From assembly GCA_914767715.1 (NCBI GenBank), contig OU612069.1, positions 7,440,001 to 7,504,000 on the forward strand: a DNA stretch of 64,000 bases, in the 5' to 3' direction. Below are positions 1 through 11,867 of this stretch, in pieces (position 1 is the first letter of the stretch; every line of letters begins with the position of its first letter). The notes below the pieces were generated by a model. The model was not told where the DNA came from and made no database searches. It worked only from the letters and a program-made list of their open reading frames with translations. The translations under genes and the position numbers were made by a program. The stretch comes from Membranipora membranacea (Eukaryota > Bryozoa > Gymnolaemata > Cheilostomatida > Membraniporidae).

Positions 1-1390
1 AGAACAGGATTCCTAATTTGGCAATACGTGGGCGTTGACTTGTGATACAGATAGTAGTTTGAACTTGATCTGTGCTGCCCAAAATTGCTTATTATTATTA
101 TGATTTATTATGATATTGATTGTTTATTTGAGCCAATTGTTACATATTAAATGAAATTATTTTCATTTGCAAAGACTATGAGCCAGCCTGCCAGCCTGTC
201 AGACAATGAACAAAACTAATTAGTGAAGTATAGCCTAATATCTGACTGTGCATTGATACAATGGTAAATCGTTGATTTTTATTTTTAAACACCCACCCGA
301 GGTGTGTGGCTGATGGGATTCGAAACGTTCCACATGTGTCCATGTGCCCCTTGACCATCTGTTGGACAAATTTAACGGGACAACCTGTACTAAAACGGCA
401 TAAGCAGATGGAAAATTTGTTTTAATGGACATACAGTTTTAGCTGAATGGATAAACCAAATTGAATGGCGAATCTTTTTTCAGCTCACTGACCTCCTCCC
501 ACTTGCCCTAAATGAAATTACATTGACGGCAGAGCGTTTTTGGACTGATCAATCCAACAAGCCACCTGGGAAAGAGGTATGTGTTGGGTATACCATGAAT
601 TGGCTACATTTTTTTATAGAAACAGAGGGGCAACAAAAAATTACATAGTATACAACATGTATTATTGAACCTCATCGGGACAGACCTAAATAGACCAAGA
701 TCAACACCAGTCTTTGATTTGGTCAACAACCTATTTTCTCTTGACATACTCATTCGAGAACAATCTACTGCAGCCTGTCTAGCAATCCTGTATCAGGAGA
801 GCAAGTTGTGATACTGTTGAGATATTTGAATATTAGATGTATAAAAATGACAAAAAGAAAAGTACACACTCAAAAATCATAACCTTGAAATAATCCTTTG
901 AAAGTATCAAGTTAAACTTCCTCGCATTCAAACCAATTAAAATATTGTTTTGAGCAAATACACATATTCTAATTGACCACATGACCAGAGCAACACTTGC
1001 ATCTATTAGACATGAACTGAACAAAGTTTCAAAACTAGCCTTTCCTGTAAAATTCTAATCAGGTTAATTTTGAAACCATGGTCAACAAATTAAAAAAAAA
1101 GTTTACTTTTATTTATTTTTCAATGTAATGCAATGTAATGTAGAATAATAAGTCATTCCTTCGTTTGTTATTTATCACTTCTGTTGTGACAACTCATGCC
1201 CACCCTATTAATTTGATCAAAATTTTTAGCGCTGATTGTTTTTCATTGTTTTGCTAATCTGCTAATCAATTTCAACCTAAGACCACCTCCAGTATGCAGT
1301 AAATTTATTACTTTGTGAGGCCTTACGTTGTTCTCTAGGCTTTGAGAGTCGAGGTTCCACCCTGAACCCCGTATCGGGAGATTGTGGGAA

Positions 1391-1400
1391 GGGGGGGGGG
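1391..1400. repeat. Poly-G tract (10 bases)
   Basis: It sits in the short dispersed G-rich repeat in unit 1. The matching tract in unit 4 is 15 bases (37,156-37,170), so it has changed length between copies. Confidence 0.8.
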
Positions 1401-1734
1401 CTTACAGCACTTCTCCCATAGCTGAGAATAATTGATATGACACTGCGCTGCACAGGATAGTCAATGATGGCAGGTTCACATTCAAAAGCTAGAAGTCTGT
1501 TTAGGGAGCCAAAATCTGAGCAACCCTGATTGTCACAATGAACAACATGGAAAATGAATTGTGGTGATCTATTAATAATATTAGTAACACTAGTAATTGA
1601 AAGATCATTGAACCGATTTATTGCAAGTATCGGAGGTGATAATAGTAACCATAAATCAATTGAATTGCAATCTGACGTTTCAGATATGAATAAGTATTTA
1701 TAGTGATGCAAGTTATTTGATTCAATCTGTCAAT

Positions 1735-1990
1735 TGATAGTGACATTTCACTCAATCCATAAAAATTTATGGAACATTGGTTAGCCTTTGCTTCTGACTG
1801 GTCTATTTGTAATAACATGTCACTCAATGCATCAAAGACAGATGTTATGACCTTGTTCTATTTCGATATTGATTTGATTTTCTCAAACTTATTTATCAGG
1901 GCATGTCCTTCAAGCAGTCTGACAAACTAAAAGCTAAAGCAATTTGAGAAAAATGAGACAAAGGCATATCAATTCCACCATCAAGTGGTA
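1735..1990 (+). pseudogene. Degenerate reverse-transcriptase remnant (resident non-LTR element)
   Basis: The stretch keeps the DNA of a short RT C-terminal segment found in better condition at 15,235 and 55,840. It includes the remains of the region just before a NASKTDVM motif (here ATGCATCAAAGACAGATGTT). The reading frame is broken throughout. It runs into the sequence shared with 21,246 and 49,690. It is part of the ancestral repeat unit rather than a separate recent insertion. Confidence 0.45.
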
Positions 1991-2694
1991 CCATTATTTA
2001 TACCTCTCAACAGTTTTACAATGTATATAAGTGAATATGAAATAATAGTTAAATTAAGGTTGTATCCCTAACCATGTGGATTCATAATTCTGAGGTGGAC
2101 CTGTGGCCGTTAATTGAGATTACTGTAATGTTGTAAGTCCGGAAAGTTAATTCAGCCAGTTGAAGCGAGAATTTGGCTTATATTCAAATTGTGTAGCTTG
2201 CTGTATGGTCATAACCTTTGTGTGTGATGCTACCATGGTTATGATAATTGTCTATACATTTTTCGTTTCTTCTTAGGATATATTTTCTTATTTACGTGTT
2301 CTGAAGCTAGCTGCTTACCAATTCTGTTTCTTGGTTTGTACCTAACTTTGAGAAGCCTAGGTGATGACTGTGAGATATAGAGTCGTTTCATATAAAATCT
2401 TTCATTCAAGTGAGTTTTAGCAGAGAGAAAGTGTCGTTATAAATGACATTAATGTCTGTGATGTTTTTTATTACGTTCTCTCAAGCAAAGTTTTACTCTT
2501 ACACTTGAGCTTTTGAGCAGGAAATCTGAGAGTAGCGACATCTTTGCGTCTTGATCTTATATATCTTTCACAGAACAAGAAGTTTCTAGTGATGCAAGTT
2601 ACGTGATTCAGATGTGAAACTCAATCTAAGATTGCTGACTAAATATATAGACTTAATATGTAAATATAAATGCTTATTTAAACTTGTTTTCTAG

Positions 2695-3050
2695 TGATGC
2701 ATGTTATGCGATTCAATTTAATAATCCATTTTGACATTTCACTCCATCCATAAAAAATGTGGAACATTCATTAGCCTTGGCTTCTGACTGGTATAATTGT
2801 GATGCATTGATACTCGATGCATCAAAGACAGATGTTATGACAGTCTCCTATTTTGATTTTGAGTTGATTTTCATATTTTTCAGTTAATTTTTCAAGGCAT
2901 GTTGTCCTCAAATATTTTGACAAATTTATATATTAAGGAGTAATTTTAGATACAAATATGAGTTTTAAATCCCATGTCTATGAGGTTAAACAAAACCTAA
3001 CCCAGTCATAGCAAACTTAAAGAGAAATCACCATACTCAGAGGGAACAAA
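2695..3050 (+). pseudogene. Degenerate reverse-transcriptase remnant
   Basis: This is the second copy of the resident RT remnant in unit 1. In broken frames it shows ASKTDVMT, then the LGVILD-type block, then MSFKSHV and VKQNLTQ. These motifs match the part of CR1/Jockey-type polymerases that follows the YADD box (Lys-Thr motif, then KYLGVILD). Frame changes and stops make it non-functional. It lies immediately downstream, on the plus strand, of a block shared with the LRR exon's intron. Confidence 0.5.
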
Positions 3051-3100
3051 CTAATTGTGCAGAAAGTCTGATATACTACTGTTGCAAGCAGCTGACTCAC

Positions 3101-3165
3101 CTGTCTGGAAGGCTGGTCAAGCCACAGTCCCATGCCTTTATATTCTTCAATTATCGAATTTGGTT
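3101..3165 (-). pseudogene. Broken LRR exon, 5' half lost
   Basis: The donor side matches the intact exons: CAG/GTGAGT with the end at 3,101, followed inward by the codons for SLPDR and a diverged repeat. About 65 bp in, the sequence switches to a segment (GCAGGTTCACATTCGAAAGC) that in unit 2 lies about 300 bp farther on, near 16,008. A deletion of about 300 bp therefore removed the acceptor and the first LRR. It cannot be spliced as a normal internal exon. Confidence 0.65.
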
Positions 3166-6100
3166 GCGGCAGGTTCACATTCGAAAGCTAGAGGTCCCCC
3201 CTGTTTAGGGAGCCCTAATCTGAGCAACCCTGATTGTCAAAACGATCAACTTTGAAAATGAATTATGGTGATATATTAATAATATTAGTAAAATTAGTAA
3301 TTGAAATATCATTGAACTGAGGAAATTTAAAGTTTCATAGGCCACATAATCATGAAAACAGCGTCATTTCGCTCTATTCTCCAATAACAAAGTTTTCTTA
3401 TTCAATGGTAATAGGCTACATTTAGTTATTTTTACAGGAAAATACACCCTTGGCATCGTAACTTTTAACATAATTCTAATTGATACAGTTGAAAGTCTCA
3501 GATTATCACTATCAAAGAACTTGTCTTATTGACTTACTGTTCAAATTATATTTATTTTTAATTGGTACAGAGTCGATTTATTATTACATGAGGTGATGAG
3601 GATTAATTAATTTGCTAAATATAGTCTCATCATACTGCATTTTTGTTCTGGTCGATTTTCTTGCTAATTGTCAAAAATTAATATAATAATATAATTAATT
3701 AAATTAATATTATGCCTTATTGATAACTTCTCTCATACCAGGAAAGGTTGCTCCAACATAATAAAATGATAATAATAATGGAAATTTAGATAGTTATAAT
3801 AATTATATATGTTTGTATTATGCACACATATTATTGGACTACTCAATTGAGCGATCAAGATGTATGGTCATTGATACAATATCTGATAGTTATTTTGTAT
3901 CAAGTTTGCCCTGTGTACTTAACAAAGTTAGAAAAGGTTACAGTCCAGTAGACCTAGGATAGGCAAGATGTATTCCATCCCACAGAAAGCTAAGTAAAGT
4001 AGATATTTTATGTCAGCTTGGAAAAGCTCCATTGGGGTATGTACTGAAATGCCGATAAACTGAAAACCCAACATTAGGAGCATAGGGCACCATTGAAAAG
4101 TGCTGCTTTGCACCCTCAAGGTTTATTACTTTCCCTAGATTTTTTATAGATCAGTTTTTGAGAATTGGCACCGGTATTGTGATATTTCAGACAGTTTAAA
4201 TGACACATAATATTATATCAAACCTGATTTCAATTCGGTAAATTGCAACTCAAATCTGTATGCAGCATTAATTTGAAGAGTTTTAAGATATAACATCCTT
4301 TGCTGGTGTCTTACTGAACATTGTTCCAGTTATGCATCTTCCAAAATACTATTTCCAAGGTGGTATAGAAACATTGCGGCAGCAGAAATCATATCCCATT
4401 ACACTCATGCTATTTGTTGAGAGGACAATCCAATGCTCTAATATTATTGGAATGAAAAGTATCATCATTATGATGAGAAAAAGCACTGAACGTTGTGACA
4501 GTTTTATGAAAAAACATTACCACAATGCATCTCATTTTGAACATTATCGGTGGCTATGAGGTGGTTGTCACATCATTATATAACAAACTTCATGAGATGA
4601 TCATAAAATAATGCTGTAGTGATGGAAGAACTGTGATGCTATAACATTGTTAACATTGAATACTTTTTGATAGCATGATTATAACATCATGAAAGTGCTA
4701 ATTATAAGCTGTATTCTCACATTTAACAGTGATGTTTCATTATGTCAAAAATAATGTTTGACTAATACTAAGAACCAAAAATTCTGCTATAACTGAATCT
4801 GAACATTGTGATTACCATTCTGTATCTTTTTAGACAATTACCCAATCCTATCATTTACACACCATGTAATACTTGAAAAATTTGTATGCAATACGTTGTT
4901 ACAATGTTCACCGTTTGCTAGGTTTTTGACCTTCATTTTTAACAAGAAGTCAAACAGTTTTTAGGTTATGGAATATAGGGATCACAAAAATTCCCAGGGA
5001 TCAATATATTATTAGCATTTATAAACTTGGATTGTCAGCTTTGTGACAGGTAAACTATAAACAATAATCCCTTTTCTTTTCGATCTGCTGGAAGGAACAT
5101 TTTTAACAATTGTCTTAAACAAACTGCTCACATGGATTAGTAAATAAAAGGCAATATCTCCTTGTCTAGCATACTCAGCAAGTCATCATGGAAAAGGTAA
5201 TAAAACTTCCAACACAGGTCTCCAAAATTTAAATTCACACTTCCGCTTTTGAATTTTACTAATCGCAGTCACGTAGATATGTTGGTGGTTGGTTGTTTGA
5301 CTGATCTAAATACAACAGCTTTATTTTCAGTTTTAACGCTTTGTATATTTGGTATTTATTACAAGTCATTGCCATCATCTTAAGGGCAAATCCTCCACCT
5401 GTACTATTTAAATATTTACAAACATATCCAACTGTCAACAAATAGTCCATTGAAATTATGAAAGTGAAAGATTTGAAAGAGTTCCAAAAAAGTCGCCACC
5501 TCCATAAATGGGGTGCAATCATAGACTTGATTATAAACCTAGACATGACACTATATGGATAGTGAGGCACTAAGGGACTTAATTGTGGGCAACAAACGTC
5601 ATTGGAAGGTGTAGAAGCAATGATGCTATCATTGATTTTCCGTCCACAATCCAGGTTTTTTAATCATAACTAGATCAATTTCGATCGGATTTTGAGTTTG
5701 AAAATTACAATATATTTGGCAGCTTATCTCATTTACGGCAAAACAGATTTGGAAGTCAGTGACCTGTTACCCCACAAACTTGATATACATATAGAAAGTC
5801 TTTTGTTCTGCTACACAAAATCCACAAGAAATTTAGAAGAATAGAAACAAAAGACAGTGGATATTCTAGTTTGTATCAACTGTTGTGTCATTTGATTGAA
5901 AGCCCAGCAGTTTTGAATTCGGCACCCTATACTAGAATTGAATGTAAATGCTAATTTCATGTATTTAATTTGGCCCTCAAATCGATTCCACACCAAAATA
6001 TGGAAACATAGTGATTTTGAAAAATAATTTCGATGGGCAAAAACTGTTGCTAAACTGAACTAATACTAGGCAAAAGTAATGGATAAAAATTCATGCAGCA

Positions 6101-6430
6101 GCAGTGAATTTTTGTCGATTGTAACTTCAATAACATCCGAAAATTAACAAGTGTTATTATTAATCCACACAATTAAATTTCATTTTGATTCTGCAAGGGT
6201 TTGGTAGCTTTGGTCTTAGCCTTGTATGATATTTTCAAATATGCCTATCGTACACCATGCTCACTGAGCTAGAACTTTATCGACAGAGGACTTAGGAATA
6301 GGAGGTATAAAGTTTCCTTAGCAAAATTTTTTGAATTGATGATAATCCAGAGTGGCAGCATTTCACTCAGGATGGTAGCATTAGAGCTGCGACAATTTAG
6401 TATCCAACAGTTTCCTCTATTCTATTTTCT

Positions 6431-6649
6431 CTATGATACTTTTGAATTTTTCGCCACAAGCTGGTATTGCTGGTATGTCGGGTAGATTAAGTAGTGAATT
6501 CGCCCATAAGGGCTAGGGGACTTGACCCTACCAATTTTCAGTGTGTCAATTTTGAACAACCTCTTGTTTTTAATTACCAGGTGCCCAGAGGGCCTCAATG
6601 TGAGATTGGTTGGAATTATGAATGGATTACGCTGGTTTACTTGGTGCAA
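6431..6649 (-). other. Short open frame kept in four units, function unknown
   Basis: The minus strand encodes about 70 residues including RPSGHLVIKN and LKIGRVKSPSPYGRIHYLIY. Equivalent frames occur at 17,909-18,217, 46,522-46,833 and, frameshifted after PSPYG, near 40,202-40,456. The similarity may simply reflect duplication of non-coding DNA. No domain is recognised, and no clear splice sites or promoter were found. Confidence 0.25.
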
Positions 6650-8073
6650 TAGCCAATTGCAATAATTTTTCCCTTTGACTGCCCTTAAAAGAGGATTGCA
6701 TCATGATATTCCTGTGACATAGAATAGTATGTAATGTATTTCCTATGTTTTTGCCTACAATCTGAGCAATTGAATATAGCCAACGTCACTAGGCACTGAT
6801 GTTCTTCATCCTTGATTTGGGTACACCAATCTACACATATTTAAAATTAAGACCAATAAAACGATGGTGATTTATAAAAGACTCAGGCAATGAATTTGAG
6901 TCCATAATTGCAAACAATATGATATGGTCTTCTACTCTATAGCTCATCTGCACGAGTGAACTCTCACTGCAGGAGCCATCGAATATTCTCAGGGTTGACA
7001 ATAACAGGATAATCTCATTTATTTAACCCACCATAGACAGACCATTTATAAGAGATTTTTATAAAGGAACATTACACAGAACAATTTTATGTGTAAATAC
7101 CTAGAGATAATTATCAGCCATCACTCTATTGTTTCTTGGGGGATTAGGCATCACATCCATTGTAAATTTAATGTAAATGAAATTATTCTAAGGAGACAGG
7201 AGAGACCTATACTATTGTTTAGGTGAACAAACTGAGAGTTGTTCTCACAAGATGATGTCTCAATAACAATAACAAACCCAGGTGAAATCACCAAGCAGGG
7301 TTTATGGTTATGGTTAATCTATCACATTGGGCCTATTTTTAAATTGGCAATACACAGTATACAAAACATATTAAAAAAATTTATTTAAGTGTTAACAGCT
7401 GAGAAGAAATGTCTTTCCCTGATCTGACAAGACACTAGAGTCTAGAAGTTTTGAAATATTACAACAGAACGCAGTGGAATTGCTGTGTGTGCCCCTGTGC
7501 TATGTAAGATGGTTGAGATACAATGCTTGGATGCTGCTCGAATTTGCTACTCTGTGACAGGAATTACGAGATCTAGTTTCTATTATCAGTGCTTATAGTG
7601 TTGCTTGATGTGTAAATTTGCTGTAAATTTATGATCTGAAGAAGATACTGAAACTTGGTAGCCTGAAGTTAGAAGAGGGATTCTCATAAGACTTAACAAG
7701 CTATCTTATAGGTATTAAAAAATTAAGAGTGTACTGTGATCACATTAACCCCCTTCATGTGTACTGAAATGACTTAGGTAAAATAATAAATAAATCTGCC
7801 GGTCCCTGATTTAGAATCCCAATATTTCCCGGTCATGTGGAGGTTTCTAAGATTACTGGTTCTTCTATCATACCTAGGTACTTTTTGTATTCTGCTTTCA
7901 AAATTAAATTTGGGTTCCATTTTCATATTAGGAACAATAATCTAAGTCAGCATTCAACACTCATAATCTGATATTATTTTAAGTGATGCCAGGTTAGAAA
8001 ACAAGACTACAGGTTCACATCAAATCTTCATTGCGATATTTATATTGTACCATTGTATTGTGCTGAGTGTGAG

Positions 8074-8899
8074 CAATGAACTAAACCTCCAGGAAGAACA
8101 ACTGCAGTCACATGACCAATTGAGGTGTGTGCAGTCGGTTCAGAGTTGTCCTCTCAAAAACACACTAAATTGGAAACATAACTCAATGATAGCCCAAGTT
8201 CTTTTGTAGCAATTAGGGGTGGGTTACACTGAATACACTGACTCATTAGAAAATAGCCGCAATTCTGTGAATATGCTTAGTGATGAGGCTTGATGGCCAT
8301 GGTGTTGCCACCAAATATTCTCATAACTGATGGTTTATTTCACTAAACTGAGACATGGAACTATAGAGAAGATGCTCATTGACAGTTGAGGTGCCATCCT
8401 TTGCAGATATACAATGATTAAACCTCAAAAATAATGCAGAGAAAAGTCATTAAAATGTTAATTTTTCACTCTAGAAATCCTAGAATCTCTATGCAGAACC
8501 CATAATTAATCAATCTAAAAACATGTGGCTATGGGCTATATTGCAAAGAACATATACCTTGCAGGTAAATACATTGAACATTCCCATTTTGATTGTAAAA
8601 TGATGAAAAACTCATTAAAATCAGCATATACAAGCAAGATATGCTGAGGAATGTGTCATCTGACTCTAAATCATGGAATGTTGGACAGGCAGTTGAAGGT
8701 ATGAGTCCTGTTATCCTTCATAACCATGTTTCATCATAAACAATTACTCCTAGTGATTGCAATTTCATTTTTTACTGATCACTCTCTAATTTCAAGTGAC
8801 CATTATTTATGCATGCACATCACTTTTCAATTTTTCGGAATTAGCCAATCAGCAGCCAGCTTAACTATGAGTTGTTCTTCCTGGAGGTTTAGTTCATTG
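8074..8899. mobile_element. hAT-like non-autonomous DNA transposon (MITE), 826 bp
   Basis: The ends are perfect 30-bp inverted repeats, starting CAATGAACTAAACCTCC. They are flanked by GTGTGAG on both sides (8,067-8,073 and 8,900-8,906). The unit-4 copy has the undisturbed site with a single GTGTGAG at about 41,917-41,923, which fixes the boundaries. The start CAATG fits the loose YARNG end consensus of hAT elements. With one mismatch the duplication would be 8 bp (AGTGTGAG against GGTGTGAG), as expected for hAT. No transposase is encoded. The insertion is younger than the duplication that separated 1-24,000 from 35,700-53,190, or was lost from the latter. Confidence 0.8.
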
Positions 8900-10118
8900 G
8901 TGTGAGGCCTCTACACGATTCGATGCTTTTCATTGTTTAAAATTTGGAAAACAAAAGAATCCTTTATATGCTGTTCATGATTCTTTTCAATAGAGGATAA
9001 ATGTAACATGTCAGCTTGCATCCAAAGTTTATATGGGAAAACTGAGAATAAATTTTAAGAAATGCTGCATTAAATGAAGGGAAAATACGATAGAGTGACC
9101 ATTAATGATTCATCTATGGGCAACGTCACAACGAGGTCACACAAAAAATAATTTTTTGCTAACATTCCGTTATGTTTTATGATATTCATGATTTTTCGCA
9201 TTCATTCCGTGGAATAAATAGTAATCAAACCACCAAGCCTGGACAATAACTTTCAATCATTTTGTGATGGTTTCTGCATCTAATTTAAAAAATGTAGGGG
9301 GAGATAAAAGGGGAAACCATATAAGTCACTGAGAAGCAGAAATAACTTCAAGTTGATAACAAGATGCTGCTGATTGTAAAGTGATTTTGAAACTCGAAAT
9401 CCAATCAAAATTGATTGAGTTAGGAACATAAAAACCTGAATTGTTGACAGTGAACCAATGATTATAAATCATTGCTTACTACACATTCCAATAATGTTGC
9501 GTTGCCCACAATTGAGTGCCTCACTTCAGCTATATGTAGCATCCTGTCTGGGTTTATAATTAAGTCTATGGGTGCAATGGATTATGTTACAAAAATTAAT
9601 AAAAAATTGTTATCATATTTAAATTAAGGTGCAATAATCTAGTATTTACCCTTAAATATACAGCATATATCTTGCTCATGAAATTGGTCACAGCTTTAGA
9701 GTGTCACCATAGACAAAATTAGTAATATTTACTTCTAAACTTATCCGTGATAATTATTAATCATTTAGTTGAGGGACAAAAAATCATGCTGCTAGATATT
9801 TTGTTATCACTCGCAGATATAGATATTCTGCAAATAAGTGTAGGTATACTCTTAATTTTTACCAGTAGGGGATGATCTAATGAAGTCATTTGGCGAACAA
9901 TCAAGTAGGCCTATTGAGATTTTCAATCTTGGAATATTTTTCTTTAAAGTAATTGTTATTATTATAGTTGCCTAACTATGGATTTAATTACTTCTTTTAA
10001 TAAAAATAATACAAAATCTTCAAGTGGGAGATGTGGGATGGAAGTCAACAAATTTATTTTGATATAGAAAAACATATTATTGTGATGTTTAGTAGGGCTT
10101 TCGGTTAGAAGATGTGTC

Positions 10119-11422
10119 TGGGTTTTCTCGAAACGAAGATAGAAGTTATTAAGAGCGTTAGGGTCTACATTACACTCTTTTGGAGGCTGATTGTTTAGTT
10201 TAATAACTTCTTTCAAACGTTTCCAGGATTGCCTATCACTTGTTTTGAATTCCTGCTCTACGGTCTTAGCATAGCTTCTTTTTGCTCTCCGTATTTCACA
10301 TTGTAGCTCAGTTTCTATATCATTGAGTTTGGCACGATCGCATGAATTGAGTGCAGCGGTCCGAGCCGTCAGGAGCGTTCTGATCTTGCCAGTTATCCAT
10401 GTTTTGTCATTACTGACAACTCGATTAACAGTTGGAACGCATTCACCAAGGCAAAAAGCTAGGTAATCTGACATAATTTCTGCTTTTTCAGAAGAGTCAC
10501 TTACATGGTCTGTCAGCACAGACCAATCAGTAGTTTCGATAGCAGATAGCAGCTTCTCTGTGGTATCATCATTCCACTTACGGACAGGAACTGTAGTTTT
10601 CACTAGATGTCTGCTTACAGGTTTATAACGAGGGATGAGAGCTACTGGATTGTGGTCTGACTTGCCAAGTTTTCCTAGAGGGTAGCTCTTGAATGCATTC
10701 TTGAACTTTATATAACACTTATCCAATGTTTTTGACTTCCTAGTTGGACAAGTGACCTGCTGGTAGAAGCTAGGGAGTTTAATATCAATGTGGTTGAGGT
10801 CACCAAGTGCTATTATAGTGGAATTAGGGTTGACTTTCTCAAGGGCATCTATTTGGTGATTGATTGTTTTTATGGTTTCCTTGGCAACGTTGTTGGGTGT
10901 TGACTCAAACACAGCTGCATATATCAACAATACCGTGATAGATGAGACTTCTCGTGGGGTCCAAAATGGCCGCAGGGAGATAGCCATAGTTTCCAAATAA
11001 TGGCTGGAGTGGGTCGATATGACATGAAATGAATCGCTCCAATGTTTATTGATATACAGTACTAATCCACCACCTACTGTTTCATCCGTGCTAATTACAT
11101 TCCTGTCCGCCCTCACTGTCATATAATCTGCTAAGGCTATCTGAGAATCCAGAAATTTGTCTGATAGCCATGTCTCTGTTATTGCAATTAGACAGCAGTT
11201 TTGCAATAAACTTGTGGTCAGCAAGGCTTCAAGTTGATCAACCTTGTTGTACAAACGGTTAGTATAAGCTAGCAATATAGATGGTAGTGCTGCTTTTATC
11301 TTTCCTTTGTACTTGAGCTCCCTGAGACTTTGTCTGACTCCAGCTCGTTTGCCTCTTTTCTTGCTCCTGAGCAGCTCTGGATGACTGCACTTGATTGACT
11401 CCTTATAATTATCAGTCCACAC
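10119..11422 (-). pseudogene. APE-type endonuclease and linker of a non-LTR retrotransposon, polymerase missing
   Basis: The minus-strand frame is open for more than 430 codons. It carries the apurinic-like endonuclease motifs that nick target DNA for reverse transcription: AITETWLS (about 11,161-11,186), GGGLVLYINK, ALGDLNH (about 10,790-10,808) and SDHNPVA (10,640-10,660). The linker that follows (WSVLTDHVSD, GKIRTLLTARTAALN, RRAKRSYAKTVEQEF, ending NNFYLRFEKT) is typical of CR1/Jockey-group proteins. The frame continues to 9,962, but the part after about 10,119 is read from the host unit and not from the element. The reverse transcriptase is absent, so this copy is inactive. It is related to, but clearly diverged from, the copy at 24,962. 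Confidence 0.82.
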
Positions 11423-11590
11423 CTGTTTTTGAGTGTCCTTTGTGGTCTTTTTGAGTTTTAGGAGACTGTTTCTATCAATTGTGGTAGCTTTGAATGATCA
11501 GAGTGGCTTATGACCAGTCAATATAGCAATAAAATCACAATTTTTCAGGAGCTCTAACAAAACACGGCCGCCATTCCCGGCGCCAAACAC
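10119..11590 (-). mobile_element. CR1/Jockey-type non-LTR retrotransposon fragment (5' part), antisense
   Basis: Compared with the unit-4 copy, homology stops after GATGTGTCT (10,118, matching about 43,138) and resumes at about 11,591 with GGAATTCATGAGCC. The segment between replaces about 95 bp present in unit 4. On the minus strand it starts near a GC-rich ATGGCGGCCG, a common kind of 5' end in such elements, then carries a leader and an endonuclease frame. It ends before the polymerase. A target-primed insertion usually loses its 5' end, so loss of the 3' part together with missing target DNA suggests a later deletion or recombination. Confidence 0.7.
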
Positions 11591-11867
11591 ATATGGAATT
11601 CATGAGCCTGTCTGCAAACATGTCTGACAAACAACAAAATCGATAAGGTGGTAACAACAGTAATTGTTTTGTCTTTTTGTCCTGTGACAGTAATTCTTTT
11701 CTCCTTTTGTTTTTGTAAATACTTTTGAGAGGGAAACTGCATTACTTCATAAAATTAAGAAAGTTTAGCGGCATATCTGGCAGTTCAATGATTCAATGAA
11801 AAATAAAGCTGTGTTGATACCTTTAGTCAGTGTCGATTTTTATTTTTAGGCACTCGCCACCAGTTAA

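Noticed and set aside
4332-4559. Open frame with a close match at 38,801-39,049
   Set aside because: Both are in the block-duplicated region, and similarity extends equally beyond the frame. No splice sites or domain support it.
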